Positions 31,931 through 41,811 of a stretch of 64,000 nt of DNA are shown piece after piece. The position numbers and the translations under genes were made by a program. How positions within the stretch are numbered: position 1 is the stretch's first letter; the number at the start of each line of letters is the position of its first letter. The DNA is from Semisulcospira habei (Eukaryota; Mollusca; Gastropoda; Semisulcospiridae): the NCBI GenBank assembly GCA_036245525.1, contig BTPG01000004.1:19763709-19827708 (forward strand), given 5' to 3'. A model generated the notes under the pieces. The model made no database searches, was not told the DNA's origin, and worked only from the letters and a program-made list of their open reading frames with translations.

Positions 31931-32462
31931 CGTATTTGTGATTTTAAGTCCGATAACTCGGAAGACTATAATGCCCCTTTTTCATTCTCAGAATTGCAGC
32001 AAGCCTTGCAGAAATGTAATGACTCTGCTGTTGGCCTAGATACCATCCACTATCAATTCCTAACGCATCTGCCTGAGAGGTCACTCCTTGTACTTCTCAA
32101 GGCCTTTAACCATATCTGGAGAACCGGCCATTTTCCGCCGGCTTGGCACCAGGCTGTGGTTGTGCCGATCCCCAAGCCGGGTAAGGATCCTTCCGACCCG
32201 GGCAACTACCGGCCTATTGCTTTGACATCATGTTTATGTAAAACTATGGAGCGCCTGGTCAACGCTCGCCTGGTGTGGCATCTTGAGTCACAGGGTCTCC
32301 TCACAGACCTCCAGTGCGGTTTCCGGCGCTTCCGTAGCACAACTGACCATTTAGTTCGCTTTGAATCATTTATTCGAGATGCTTTTGTCAACAAGCAGCA
32401 TGTCTATGCAATTTTCTTCGATCTCATGAGAAGGCATATGACACTACCTGGAAGTATGGCAT
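31931..32462 (+). pseudogene. LINE ORF2, N-terminal reverse transcriptase
   Basis: It resumes the ORF2 frame after the SINEs. It contains LDTIHYQFL, WHQAVVVPIPKPGKDPSDPG, NYRPIALTSCLCKTMERLVN and QCGFRRFRSTTDHLV, the early RT motifs. A 2-base excess near 32427 shifts the frame just after FFDL, so this piece ends at 32462. Confidence 0.88.
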
Positions 32463-32463
32463 A

Positions 32464-33990
32464 ATGTCTGACTTGTTGGACATGGGTTTTAAAGGGCACC
32501 TGCCCGTTTTTATTCACAATTTTTTGTCTAACCGGTCGTTCCATGTCCGTGTGGGCTCCACCCTCTCTGACTCCTTTGAGCAGGAGATGGGTGTCCCGCA
32601 GGGTAGCATTCTATCTCCTGTTTTATTTAGTATTAAAATTAATAACATTGTAAAGGCCGTCAAGGATGATTCTGAATGCTCTTTGTTTGTCGACGACTTT
32701 GCTTTGTGCGCACGTGGTCGAGGACTTGCGTCCCTTGAGAGGCGCTTGCAGCTGTGCGTTGATCGCATCCAGCGGTGGGTGTCTCTCAATGGATTCAAGT
32801 TCTCGCCCTCCAAGACAGTCTGTGTGCATTTTACTAACCAGACGAAATTTTTTCCAGAACCTACCCTGAGCATTGCCGGAGTGCCAATTAGAGAGGCAAA
32901 GTTTCTGGGGGTTATCTTTGACAAAAGACTTACCTTCCGCAACCATATTAATTTCCTCAGAACCTCTTGTCAGAAGGCTATCGACGTTCTTCGTGTCGTT
33001 GGTCGAACTGACTGGGGTGCGGACCGTACTGCCTTACTTCGACTGTACCGGGCCCTTGTTCGGTCCAAACTGGATTACGGCTCTGTGGTGTATGGCTCAG
33101 CTTCCAAGTCTGTGCTACAGCGTCTGAAAACAATTCACCATCAGGGTCTGCGGATATGTCTTGGGGCCTTCAGGACGTCTCCAGTTCCTAGTCTGTATGC
33201 CGAGGCAGGGGAGCCTTCTCTCAAGCTCCGCCGCATCCGCCTCATGCTCAGCTATGTTCTGAAACTAAAGGCCCATTCAGACAATCCTGCCTATGATTGT
33301 GTTTTTAAACCATCGTTTGCAGAGATTTACGATACCCATCCGGGAGCTGTCCGTCCACTTTCTTTCCGTGTCCGACCTTATCTGCAGGCGGCCGGATTGG
33401 ACCTGGACAGAGTTTCGGAATCCCTGCAACACATCACTCCACCTTGGCTCTTACCAGTTCCTGACATCTTGCTGGACTTGACTGCCCACAAGAAAGACTC
33501 TACTCCACCAGCCATATACCAACAGAGCCTCAATGAACTCCTTTCAATTTTTCCTGGCCATTGTCGTATCTATACGGATGGGTCAAAGTCTGAGGATGGG
33601 AGAGTGGCTGCGGCTGCGGTGTCCTCTCGCCATCCTAGACGCCCATTTAAGCACCGCCTCCCAGACCACTCATCTGTATTTAGTGCAGAACTGCAGGCGG
33701 TTCTGTTGGCACTCAGGCATGCTTATCGATCTAGAGAAAGGAACTTCCTGATTCTGTCTGACTCTCTTTCTGCCCTGCAGGCCCTTCATGGCACGGGAAA
33801 TGACCACCCAGCTCTGGTGCAGATCAGAGAGCTCTACGCAGACTTGATGAAGGAATATTATGACATCATTTTTATTTGGGTCCCAGGGCATGTGGGCATC
33901 GAAGGCAACAGGATCGCAGATTCTGCTGCCAACGATGCCCGCAACTCAGTTGCCACATTCCTTCTGCCAATGAAGATAAGTAGCGGCTAA
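32464..33990 (+). pseudogene. LINE ORF2, catalytic reverse transcriptase and RNase H
   Basis: Continues the RT with MGVPQGSILSPVLFSIKINN, the catalytic box FVDD (32686-32697; most relatives have YADD), KTVCVHF and FLGVIFDKRLT. After a ~250-residue linker comes RNase H type I: IYTDGSKSEDG (Asp codon 33577-33579), FSAELQAVLLAL, LSDSLSALQAL and WVPGHVGIEGNRIADSAAN. The end after 33965 is replaced by about 120 bases unrelated to the LINE. These resemble DIRS sequence near 21160. Confidence 0.9.
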
Positions 33991-34104
33991 TCTCTCTGTT
34001 TGTTTGTTTATTTTGACAAAGGGTATTTACCCGAAATATTAATAAATTGTGTTGTACCCGTCTTTTCTAAGCGTGTTTCTTTCTCCGTTGGGTACTTCTT
34101 CTGA

Positions 34105-34543
34105 TGCCCGCAACGACCCTGTCCTTGACACACAGACTGTTTATAGTGATTTTAGACATGTGGTTAGTGCGTACATAGCTCGTGAGTGACAGTCTGAGTG
34201 GGATGAAGAGGAAGGTAACAAGCTGCATGAACCCCTTCCTAAGTTGTCCGACGGTCTACCTTATCGCTGCGGCAGCCGCCGTGAGGAGACTGTCCTTGCT
34301 CGGCTCCACATCGGGCACACGTATGTTACGCACTCTTATTTACTAAAACAGCATGAGCCTCCATGGTGTTATGCCTGCGACGAGCAGTACTCTGTTCAAC
34401 ACTTTTTGCTGTCTTGTGCTGATCTAATCGACACAAGGTATAAGCATTTCACAGCAGACTCTTTGAAGGTTTTGTTCCGGAATGTGCCCCCGGACAAGAT
34501 CTTTAGTTTTCTGAGAGAGTGCCATATTTTTAATAAGATTTGA
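34105..34543 (+). pseudogene. LINE ORF2 C-terminal segment
   Basis: It carries the conserved tail DFRHVVSAYIA, ETVLARLHIGHTYVTHSYLL and WCYACDEQYSVQHFLLSC, a C-C-H-C cluster, ending in TGA at 34541-34543. A TGA (34188-34190) and a missing base near 34200 break it. Confidence 0.85.
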
Positions 34544-34775
34544 GCGTTTATAGACTATGCTGTTTCTATTATTTTGAGTCTGTCGACGTTTTCTTTAAAG
34601 ACCTGTGCGACATTTTAGCCTGACATTTTAAAGGGATATTTACATCATGTTTTAAGACCTTTCTTTTAGTCTGGCTGACCAGATTTTTACCCTTCCCGCC
34701 GTGAGATGGCCTTATTTGCCTGCTCGGCGTTAAACCCAACTAACTAACTAACTAACTGCTCAATTTTTAAACACT

Positions 34776-34853
34776 TTAGCTGTCGGTAGCGCTTTTTGTC
34801 GCGATGTTTCCTGCAGGAATCGTCGCGACGAAAAGCACTACTGACAGCCGAAG
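34776..34853. repeat. TT-3 hairpin
   Basis: The arms are GCTGTCGGTAGCGCTTTTTG and the complement at 34823-34846, with CCTGCAGG at the centre. It lies just after the LINE target duplication. Confidence 0.75.
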
Positions 34854-34910
34854 GGCTGAGAAATGTTCCAAGGCCGAATCCATACGCACACACGCCATCA
34901 CACCTACACA

Positions 34911-34935
34911 CACACACACGCACACACGCACACAC

Positions 34936-34986
<51 letters not shown>
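34911..34986. repeat. CA microsatellite
   Basis: About 75 bases of CA repeats with a few CG interruptions. Frames over it are artefacts. Confidence 0.92.
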
Positions 34987-34989
<3 letters not shown>

Positions 34990-35076
34990 CTGTCGTGCCT
35001 GATCCAATTCCTGGGCGTAGTCTTGGTGTGGAAGACCGTGGCCGCGCTCTGCAACCGACACAACGCAAGCCTATTT

Positions 35077-35158
35077 TTAAACCTTTGGCTGTTGGTAGCG
35101 CTTTTTGTCGCGATGATTCCTACAAAAAAGCGCTACCGACAGCCGAAGGCCGGGTTAA
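35077..35158. mobile_element. TT-3 element, TTAA to TTAA
   Basis: 82 bases from TTAAACCTTTGG to GGCCGGGTTAA. The arms GGTAGCGCTTTTTGTCGC and AAAAAAGCGCTACCGACAGC form a hairpin. Confidence 0.75.
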
Positions 35159-35383
35159 CAGTGTGTTTTAACCACGAGGTCCTGCCAGCCCACGCATGCG
35201 CACCAACCTGAGCCCTAGACGTTCAACATGAACCCAGCTCATGTAAACTAAAAGATGAACAGACCAGTATCACTGATCTCATCCATTTATTCTCAGTACA
35301 ATCAGTCACCCATTCACACCATTGCGAATAATATTCAGCAAAACACTGGCAAGGACACATTTACGCGTATGAGCTAAAGATGC

Positions 35384-35447
35384 GTGCTGGTCTGTGATTT
35401 TGGACCTACGGCTAAAAGCCGTAAGGTCCAAAATTACAGACCAGCAC
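35384..35447. repeat. P-4 palindrome
   Basis: GTGCTGGTCTGTGATTTTGG pairs with CCAAAATTACAGACCAGCAC around CGGCTAAAAGCCG. Relatives are at 45457, 50664 and 54995. Confidence 0.8.
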
Positions 35448-35729
35448 ACAAATGCTAAACATGTGGTCTCGGACTTCACGGCTGTAGCCACAAGGTTCAC
35501 GTTCAAAGACCAGCACAAAAATAATGAAAACTACTTGTGGTCTATTACAACTGTAGCAATCCCAACTAATCAGAAAAGAAGAAAAAAAAATATAAGAAAG
35601 AAACTTCAGCAGCACTTTCACTGTTTCTGTTTCACTGAGAAAAAAAAAAAAAAAAGAAGAAGAAAAAAGGAGAGGAATAAAACAAAGATACAACAATGCC
35701 GAAACACTTCAATTGTAAAAAAAAAAGTC

Positions 35730-35897
35730 TTAACACATTCTGCTCCAGGACCGAAATCCGCAAATTTTGAAGTCAGTGCCCCCTGACGGTCTGTATTACT
35801 TCTGGAAACGATGGGCGCCAAGCTATTCTGGCACAACCCTTGAACTATCACGCTCGATCCATGTCTTGCCGTGGCGTGTCGCAGTTGAATGATTTAA
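35730..35897. mobile_element. TT-1 element (left hairpin arm lost), sharing its TTAA
   Basis: It opens TTAACACATTCTGCTCC with the internal CCGAAATCCGCAAATTTTG of the family. It keeps only the right arm (CCAAGCTATTCTGGCAC) and closes at TTAA 35894-35897, which begins the next TT-3 element. Confidence 0.65.
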
Positions 35898-35985
35898 CCC
35901 TTTGCGTGTCTGTAGCGGGTTTTGTCGCGATGATTGCTGCAAGAATCATCGCAACAAAAACCACTAACGACACGCGTAAACGGTT
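35894..35985. mobile_element. TT-3 element
   Basis: It opens TTAACCCTTTGCGTGTCTG. The arms GTCGCGATGATTGCTGCA and AGAATCATCGCAACAAAAAC form the hairpin; the right end is worn. Confidence 0.65.
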
Positions 35986-35989
35986 AGCT

Positions 35990-36680
35990 AACTGTTACGT
36001 TAGTTTGAATTATTGAAGATTGTAGTATACACGTTCCCTGGTCACTGGGGAAAAACTAACACAACCAAAATGTTCAACACCCTCTAAAAGTGAATTCCCT
36101 GAGAACTTTAAGTTTCACACAGAAAAGGACGGATGACATGTGACGTGTTAAAAGGACAGCATTCACTGATGGGTAAGGAGTTTGTTTGTAAACGTTTAAA
36201 GTAGACGCGCGCCTCTACCATGACAGCGTAAAGAACTTGATTAGAATTCATCTTCTAATGACAAAATTGAGGAAACAAATCTTTTGTATGGACATCAGCA
36301 CACACCCACGCCGGCACACGCGCGCGGACGCACTGACGCACACACACATCCACGCGCGCGCTCATAACGTGCATGTGAATTAAGTTTCTTTACATAAATG
36401 TTGAAATCAAAATCAGTCGAAAAAGCGAAGAAGACGAGTACGGGGCCGTGCATTTCTCACTCGATATTAAAACCGAAATTTGTATAACTAGTTTTCGAAG
36501 AAGTTGTCAATATTTTCTCCAATCTGCGTTTGTTTTTTCTTCACTGTGACAATTTGCAGATGCGAGAAGTATTGGAGGAGGAATGCCAGACGGTCAACCA
36601 TACAAATTAACTCACTTGAGGTGTGCCGCTTCCGGATAATCGACAAAAATCCACGTATCAGAATGTTGCACGTCAGTCTC
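35990..36680. other. No gene recognised
   Basis: AT-rich sequence with a CA/CG-rich stretch at 36300-36365 and a short TCCGGATA-bearing fragment near 36628. No coding signal is visible. Confidence 0.4.
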
Positions 36681-36687
36681 AACTGTG

Positions 36688-36784
36688 TTAACCCTTTGGC
36701 TATCGGAATCCGTTTTCAGAGACTCAGTGATTCCTGCAGGAATCATGGCGACAAATCCGCTCTCGCCGAGGGCCCAAGGTTTAA
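36688..36784. mobile_element. TT-3 element, worn
   Basis: It runs from TTAACCCTTTGGCTATCGG to CCAAGGTTTAA and keeps the central CCTGCAGGAATCAT. Confidence 0.65.
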
Positions 36785-36864
36785 CTCATTCGGGACGTGC
36801 CGCCTCCGGATATGCGGCATAAGCCGCGTCAAAATTCGAAGCCGGCACGTCTCGATTGAGTTAA
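36781..36864. mobile_element. TT-4-like element, TTAA to TTAA
   Basis: 84 bases from TTAACTCATTCGGGACGTGC to GCACGTCTCGATTGAGTTAA. It shares its first TTAA with the preceding TT-3 element. Confidence 0.7.
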
Positions 36865-38115
36865 ACAGTAATTCAGTTCAGCCACGTTAGTTAAGTTAAC
36901 GCTTCGGGTTGTCGGTAGCGCCGGCTTCTGGCTGAGTGATTCAAGTCATGCAGATGAAACTTAGATACTGTACTGACTGACCGCCAGTCTGGCCGGTGAC
37001 TGCATGCCTACTAACGTAGAATGCCTTTCGATTCAGTTTTGAAGAAAACAAAGTTTAAAGCGATCTCATCAGGCAGTAAAGGCCCTTATACCAGTTCGCA
37101 ATATCTTAGTATGTCTTACAATAATGCTGGACAAAAGGGCCGCTGACTTCAGTTATGAAGGTAGTTTCAAGTGCATGTCGTAAATGAAAGACCTTTTTGC
37201 TCTTCTTCTCCTTTATACGCAGGAGAGTTCCTTCAGTTACACTGGCAAAAGGCAGTTGAAAATCTCTGGCCGGTACGTGTCTGTCCCTACTCACGTGGAT
37301 TGTGAAAAGAAACTGGGATAGAAAAGTCTTAGTCGAGTCAAGACAACAATGACAACACTCCGCCGTGCTATCGGCGAATTTTAGCAATCAAAGCCTGCCG
37401 CCATGTAATTATTTTAATTTAGTCTTAGCCCATTAGTTATTATGTATACTAGTGAGTTTAGGTTGCTTGTGTGTATGTATGCCGAAGGGTATGGGGTAGT
37501 GCGGGGGGGGGGGGGGGGGGGGAGGGCCCGTGTTGGCGGATGACGTGAACATGTAACTTTTATTACTTTTATTCTTGTTTCTGTTTTTATATATTTATAT
37601 TGTGACTGCGGTATGTTATACCGCTGCGCCAAAATTTCCCCTCGGGGATAATAAAGTATTATTGAATTGTATTGTATTGTATTGTATTATATTGCAATTT
37701 AGTTCAGACAACAGTGTGTCCGTCAGTGCCATCATTATGAATGATGTATTCCCAAAACGGCAAAGCGTAGGATAGAAAGAGAGACTGACGAGGAATGTGG
37801 GTGGGACTTCCGGCACCGTGGTCTAGAGTCAGTCAAGTCCATTACGATCTGATCGTGGCCGCTGACAACGGTCATCCGGCCAGATGCCAGTTTGCCGATT
37901 GGCCATGACCCGGATACAACGGTATTTCAGTGTTCATAAGGAATTGTACAAATGATGTAGATCTCTGTCATAAACCAATAATATCCTTGAAACAGCCTCT
38001 CACTGAAAAGAGTACAAAAAGTATGGAATATTTCCATCAGTTTCACGATGATCCTGCTTTGGCAGCAGCTGTTCAGCTGACACGTTGTCCATGTATGCAC
38101 TCTCTCTAGAGTACC
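36865..38115. other. No gene recognised; retroelement tail at 37620-37695
   Basis: Mostly unrecognised. A poly-G run lies at about 37502-37522. At 37620-37695, TTTCCCCTCGGGGATAATAA followed by AGTATT and ATTGT repeats looks like the 3' tail of a non-LTR retroelement. No coding signal is visible. Confidence 0.4.
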
Positions 38116-38318
38116 TAACCAAGGGGAATCACTCAGCGCTGGACAAACAGTTAGATCCCCTGAGCCTTTCCTTATGGCACCCAATCGCCACTGACTGAGC
38201 CCACGAACGTGGGCTCACGCTGGCAATTGGGTACCATAAGGAAGAGCTCATGGGGATCTAACTGTTTGTCCAGTGCGATCTAACTGTTTGTCCAGTGCTT
38301 AGTGGTTTCCCTTGGTAT
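38116..38318. repeat. 200-base imperfect palindrome
   Basis: ACCAAGGGGAATCACT...GGACAAACAGTTAGATCCCC pairs with GGGGATCTAACTGTTTGTCC and AGTGGTTTCCCTTGGT around GCCCACGAACGTGGGC. A 22-base piece of the right arm is duplicated in tandem (about 38277-38298). Confidence 0.8.
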
Positions 38319-39228
38319 ATATGTACAATATCTACGAGCGCTTGCATCACCGTCTGGTTTGTGAACATCCTCTTGCCGGGGAGCGACATGCTTATCCATG
38401 TAAGCACTCCGCGGACTCACTAATGCTTTTTGCTGTCACACAACGGCCACCCGGCCTCACCAAGCATCCGTAATCTTATTCGGATGAACTATAGTCCCTT
38501 CAGCACACAGCCGGTCCAGTCCAGTACGTCTGCCTTACAAGCGAAAGTCAGTCAATGTGATCTCCATTTAAATGAAAAGCATATGGCGAGATTTTCAATG
38601 TATTACATTGAAAATTTCGCTTTCCTCTAAATGGACATACTGTTTTTTCGATGCCATGGAGAATCTCGCTTCTCACAAAAATGGACACTTTTGCGATCGT
38701 GGGACAACAGTTGCACACACTTTCTCACTGGATCGATCTGAACGTTGCATGTCAGTCAAGAAGCTGGTAATCACAGAGACCATGGTTTGTGCAGTTTTGT
38801 TCAGATCAAATCTAGTTGCACACACTGAAGTATAAACATGCCACCATTGCTGCTTTACAAAAATGAACGACAACTATACTGGCACACCTCATATCGTAGC
38901 TACTATATCCTCCCAGAGAATCTTTTTCATTCGCAGGAAATTTCCAAGGAAATCTGTGCCGTCCTTCTGATATGTGTGATACCGATTCTGTCGGGCACTG
39001 GGGTGTTATTTGAAGTGTTGCATTCGTTATATACGAAAATAGTTTAATGGACAGATTCGTCACACGCACCAGACCACCACTAATCTTCGTAAACAATTAT
39101 CTTGTCCGTGCACCCATTACTATGTCGAGTCACAACGTCAGAACGAATCTGCTAAGCGAAATGTTATTTTATTCTTTGACTAACAGGAATATGCCACACT
39201 GACCCACTTAACTGGACTCGGGAGACAG
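38319..39228. other. No gene recognised; small palindrome at 38564-38633
   Basis: At 38564-38633 the arms around GATTTTCAATGTATTACATTG form a hairpin; related bits recur near 38665, 41430 and 43637. On the - strand, AATAAA lies at 39168-39173, a possible poly(A) signal for the gene ending at 39621. Confidence 0.4.
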
Positions 39229-39310
39229 ATCGACCTTGATAGTCGAGGCGTGGTGCCAGAATAGCTTGGTGCCTCTAGCTGCTAAAATGTTCTGGCACCC
39301 CCCTTGAACT
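39229..39310. repeat. TT-1 hairpin, decayed
   Basis: GTGGTGCCAGAATAGCTTGG is followed by a diverged right arm (AAAATGTTCTGGCACC). Confidence 0.55.
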
Positions 39311-39341
39311 TCTACCGACGGTCGTGTGATATCCTGTACTC

Positions 39342-39449
39342 AGTTGCATGAGTGAGCTTAGTCCTGCGCCGGGTACTAAGCAAGGTGCTCCGCTATAGCG
39401 GAGCACCTTGCTTAGTGCCCGGCGCAGGACTAAGCTCACTCTTGCAACT
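39342..39449. repeat. P-7 palindrome, 108 bases, almost perfect
   Basis: AGTTGCATGAGTGAGCTTAG at the left and its complement at the right meet at CGCTATAGCG, with only about two mismatched pairs. Relatives are at 45559-45655 and 56661-56772. It lies in the likely 3' UTR of the - strand gene. Confidence 0.88.
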
Positions 39450-39620
39450 AGCCCCTGGTGTACATTGTGTGTCAGGGCAAAATGTGTCCCTATGGTCACC
39501 AGTGTTTCCAGTCACCCACTTTTATGCCCCAGTAGATGTGCGACATACCATTGACCAAAGGCTGTCTTGCCCATGATAAGTCTGCAGGCTTGACTCCCAC
39601 ACAGTAACGTTGAGAATGTT

Positions 39621-40052
39621 CTACGAGATATCAATGAAGTCCACTGGTTCCCCTGCCGAGTCCAACTCCTCATCCTCTCCCGGCGGGGTCAAGGACGGAG
39701 ACGGCGCACTAGGTCGGTCCGGAAGTTCGTCCCGCGCAATGGGAGGAAGTTGTCTGAGTGCTTTCCCCGGACGTGCAGCTCGCGCATTCGACGCTTTTGC
39801 GTGACCGTGGCTGTCCAATGGGCGCACGATGTGGCGGTGCGAGGCTGGCTGACCATAACTGGCGGATGTGTTTTGACTGCGCCGCGTGACCCTGGCCGGG
39901 GGGAAGGGGAACTCGTCATACACGCCCAGGTCACGCAACTGGCTCCTGTGGTTGTCCTCAATGGCCGCCACCTCGCTGTCCACCAGGCTGTCTTCGTCCA
40001 ACTCGTCGTCCGAGTCGCTTTCCCGCCTCGGCCGCTCTGTCGTCACGCCGGA
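39621..40052 (-). CDS. Terminal exon of an unnamed acidic protein
   Basis: 144 codons including a TAG stop (39623-39621), entered through a - strand acceptor ...AACGCAG at 40053. The peptide opens SGVTTERPRRESDSDDELDE and continues with DSLVDSEVAAIEDN, RDLGVYDEFPFPPARVTRR and a Pro/Ser-rich acidic end. There are no membrane segments or cysteine motifs; it looks disordered. The upstream exon 40428-40726 ends in phase 0 and this one opens in phase 0. GC-rich codon-like composition and splice sites support a real exon. I do not recognise the family; a cytoplasmic tail of a larger protein is possible. NAGNNNNNNAG at the acceptor could add three codons. Confidence 0.62.
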   Translation of the reverse strand, partial: SGVTTERPRRESDSDDELDEDSLVDSEVAAIEDNHRSQLRDLGVYDEFPFPPARVTRRSQNTSASYGQPASHRHIVRPLDSHGHAKASNARAARPGKALRQLPPIARDELPDRPSAPSPSLTPPGEDEELDSAGEPVDFIDIS

Positions 40053-40131
40053 CTGCGTTAGCTTGACAAGATAATCCCAGGGAAAAAAAGAAGAAGAAAA
40101 AAGCGTTTAGGCTCACAAAATTGAGCTGAAT

Positions 40132-40400
40132 TTAACTCTTTCATACCGATGGGCATGAATCACATCTCTGAGAAAGGCGGAAAAACAACATAGAGTCCTA
40201 TGGGTGGAATCTCCTAAATTTGGAAGAGAAGATGTTCTCTAGAGACTGCTGTACACATCACTGTAAGTGAGACATATCGACCGTGACAGTCCCTTGAGGT
40301 GGTGTCAAAATGTCTTGGTGCCATCAGGCACCAATATATTTTGGCACCACCCTTGAACTATCATAGTCGATCCAACTCCTACTGTAATGCGTCAGGTCTG
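40132..40400. mobile_element. TT-1 element in the intron of the - strand gene
   Basis: It opens TTAACTCTTTCATACCGATG. The core 40258-40375 keeps GTCTTGGTGCCATCAGGCAC and CCACCCTTGAACTATCAT. The right end (GTAATGCGTCAGGTCTGAAC) lies 28 bases from the exon boundary and lacks a clear TTAA. Confidence 0.65.
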
Positions 40401-40427
40401 AACGGAAGCCGTGTTACTTCTTCTCAC

Positions 40428-40726
40428 CTGCCCAATGCCCGGGAGTACGGCCTTTTTCTGCAAGCGGAGTAGCGTGGGCTCCCTCTCCATCTGGTAACCG
40501 CGCACAAACCGTATAATCTCGTCCGTGCTCGAGTCGCCCTGTCGTTGTCGCTGACGTTGGCGGGGTCGACGGTCGTAGCCGTCATAGCTGGGGGAGAGGG
40601 CTCGCTGGGGACGCCCCCCACGGGGCAGACCATTGGTCATGTCTCCGCCGCTGCGAGTCTCGTCCATACTCCGCATGGACACGAGGAGACGCTTCAGGCG
40701 TGCGTCACGCGTCTCTGTGGAACGGT
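40428..40726 (-). CDS. Internal exon of the same unnamed protein
   Basis: 299 bases: two bases closing a split codon plus 99 codons. The acceptor TTTCCTGCCCCGCCAG and donor CAG|GTGAGA are both strong on the - strand. The peptide runs RSTETRDARLKRLLVSMRSM, then RGGRPQRALSPSYDGYDRR, a Gln/Arg repeat (RQRQRQRQ), and ends TDEIIRFVRGYQMEREPTLL then RLQKKAVLPGIGQ. The last 35 residues look ordered, perhaps a short helix. Its codons join those of exon 39621-40052 without a shift. Earlier exons must lie at higher coordinates; I did not find them. Confidence 0.62.
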
Positions 40727-40775
40727 CTGGCGGGGCAGGAAAGACAAAAAGACGAAAGCTAGATCGACTCACATT

Positions 40776-40853
40776 CAATACAATACAATACAATACAATA
40801 CAATACAATACAATACAATACAATACAATACAATACAATACAATACAATACAA
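40776..40853. repeat. ACAAT pentanucleotide microsatellite
   Basis: About 15 near-perfect copies of a 5-base unit. The same unit in the other orientation (ATTGT) is the tail at 37665-37690. Confidence 0.92.
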
Positions 40854-41274
40854 TGCACTGCAATACAATACACTACTACTCATCACTAAACTGCACTTAA
40901 TTGTCCATGAGATGGAAATTGTTCTTCGTCTTCGACAGAAACATACATACGAACAAATAAGAATAATAACTATATGGTGCAAATATAATAACCTTTTTTC
41001 ATGCACACACACACCCTCACTTCACATGCGAAACACACTCGAACGCACATACAGACACACGTACGCACGCACTGCCATCCGCCATGGACAATTATAATTA
41101 TTACATACTTCACTGCGTTGGTCAGTTAGATTAACGGCCGTAAAACTGTTCGTAAAAACCTAGTGCGTCATACACATGTAGATCATCCAAGTAAACTGAA
41201 TTAGAAGGCATCAACTTAGTGTGGTTTCAAATTAAAAGATATCTTCGGGAAACAGATCGCTCATATATACTGCC

Positions 41275-41370
41275 AAGCAAAAGAAATGCGACATTTTTGG
41301 AATCATCGGAAACACTTTAGTGTTTCCGATGATTCCAAAAATGTCTCATTTTTTTGTGTTGCTCGGCAGC
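41275..41370. mobile_element. TA-1 palindrome element
   Basis: AAGCAAAAGAAATGCGACAT and CACTTTAGTGTTTCCGATGA build the hairpin; the end reads GCTCGGCAGCAT. Confidence 0.75.
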
Positions 41371-41427
41371 ATGCTTAGCCGCTTTACCGTGTAAAGGCAA
41401 AAGAGAGTAAGTGTATGCTTGTGAAAA

Positions 41428-41482
41428 GCGAGAATTTCATTGTAATACAATGACAATCTTGCTATTCACAAAAAATGGACTT
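41428..41482. repeat. Small hairpin repeat (ATTTCATTG type)
   Basis: GTGAAAAGCGAGAATTTCAT against ATGACAATCTTGCTATTCAC. It is related to 38564-38633 and 43637-43670. Confidence 0.55.
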
Positions 41483-41595
41483 GCCGTCTTTTGCGTTCAC
41501 AGGACAGGGCTCGAGATGGCGACAGAAGAAGTGTGGGGATTGAAGTGAGATGAGGGAGGAAATGGATGAGATGAGCCGAGAAAGATACATAGATC

Positions 41596-41811
41596 GTTAC
41601 TCGTATCCCATTCAACTCCAAAAGCCGCATTCCCAAATTTAATAGGTGTCAATTAACTATATATAGTTGCAGGAGATGAATCTAGCGTGACAATTCAAGG
41701 TTAGTGCCAGATTTGCTTGGCGCCTGATAGCGCCAAGCTAATCTGGCACTACCCTTGAATGATCTGGTCGATCCATCTCCTGCTATATTGCGTCGGGGCT
41801 GAATAGGTTAA
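41596..41811. mobile_element. TT-1 element (AGCCC-ended)
   Basis: Core hairpin 41679-41773 with GATTTGCTTGG / CCAAGCTAATC. It closes CGGGGCTGAATAGGTTAA; the left end is worn (TTAC). Confidence 0.7.

Larger units (their letters stand above)
29706..34756 (+). mobile_element. I/Nimb-like non-LTR retrotransposon, 5'-truncated, with two nested SINEs
   Basis: It is bounded by the 12-base target duplication TGCTCAATTTTT (29694-29705 and 34757-34768). It starts within the end of ORF1 and then encodes an AP-type endonuclease, reverse transcriptase, RNase H and a C-terminal cysteine/histidine region. It ends in an AACT-repeat tail. RNase H after RT places it in the I superfamily (I/Nimb type, inferred). 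Two SINE-B copies sit inside ORF2, each with its own target duplication. Frameshifts and stops show it is dead. Confidence 0.9.
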
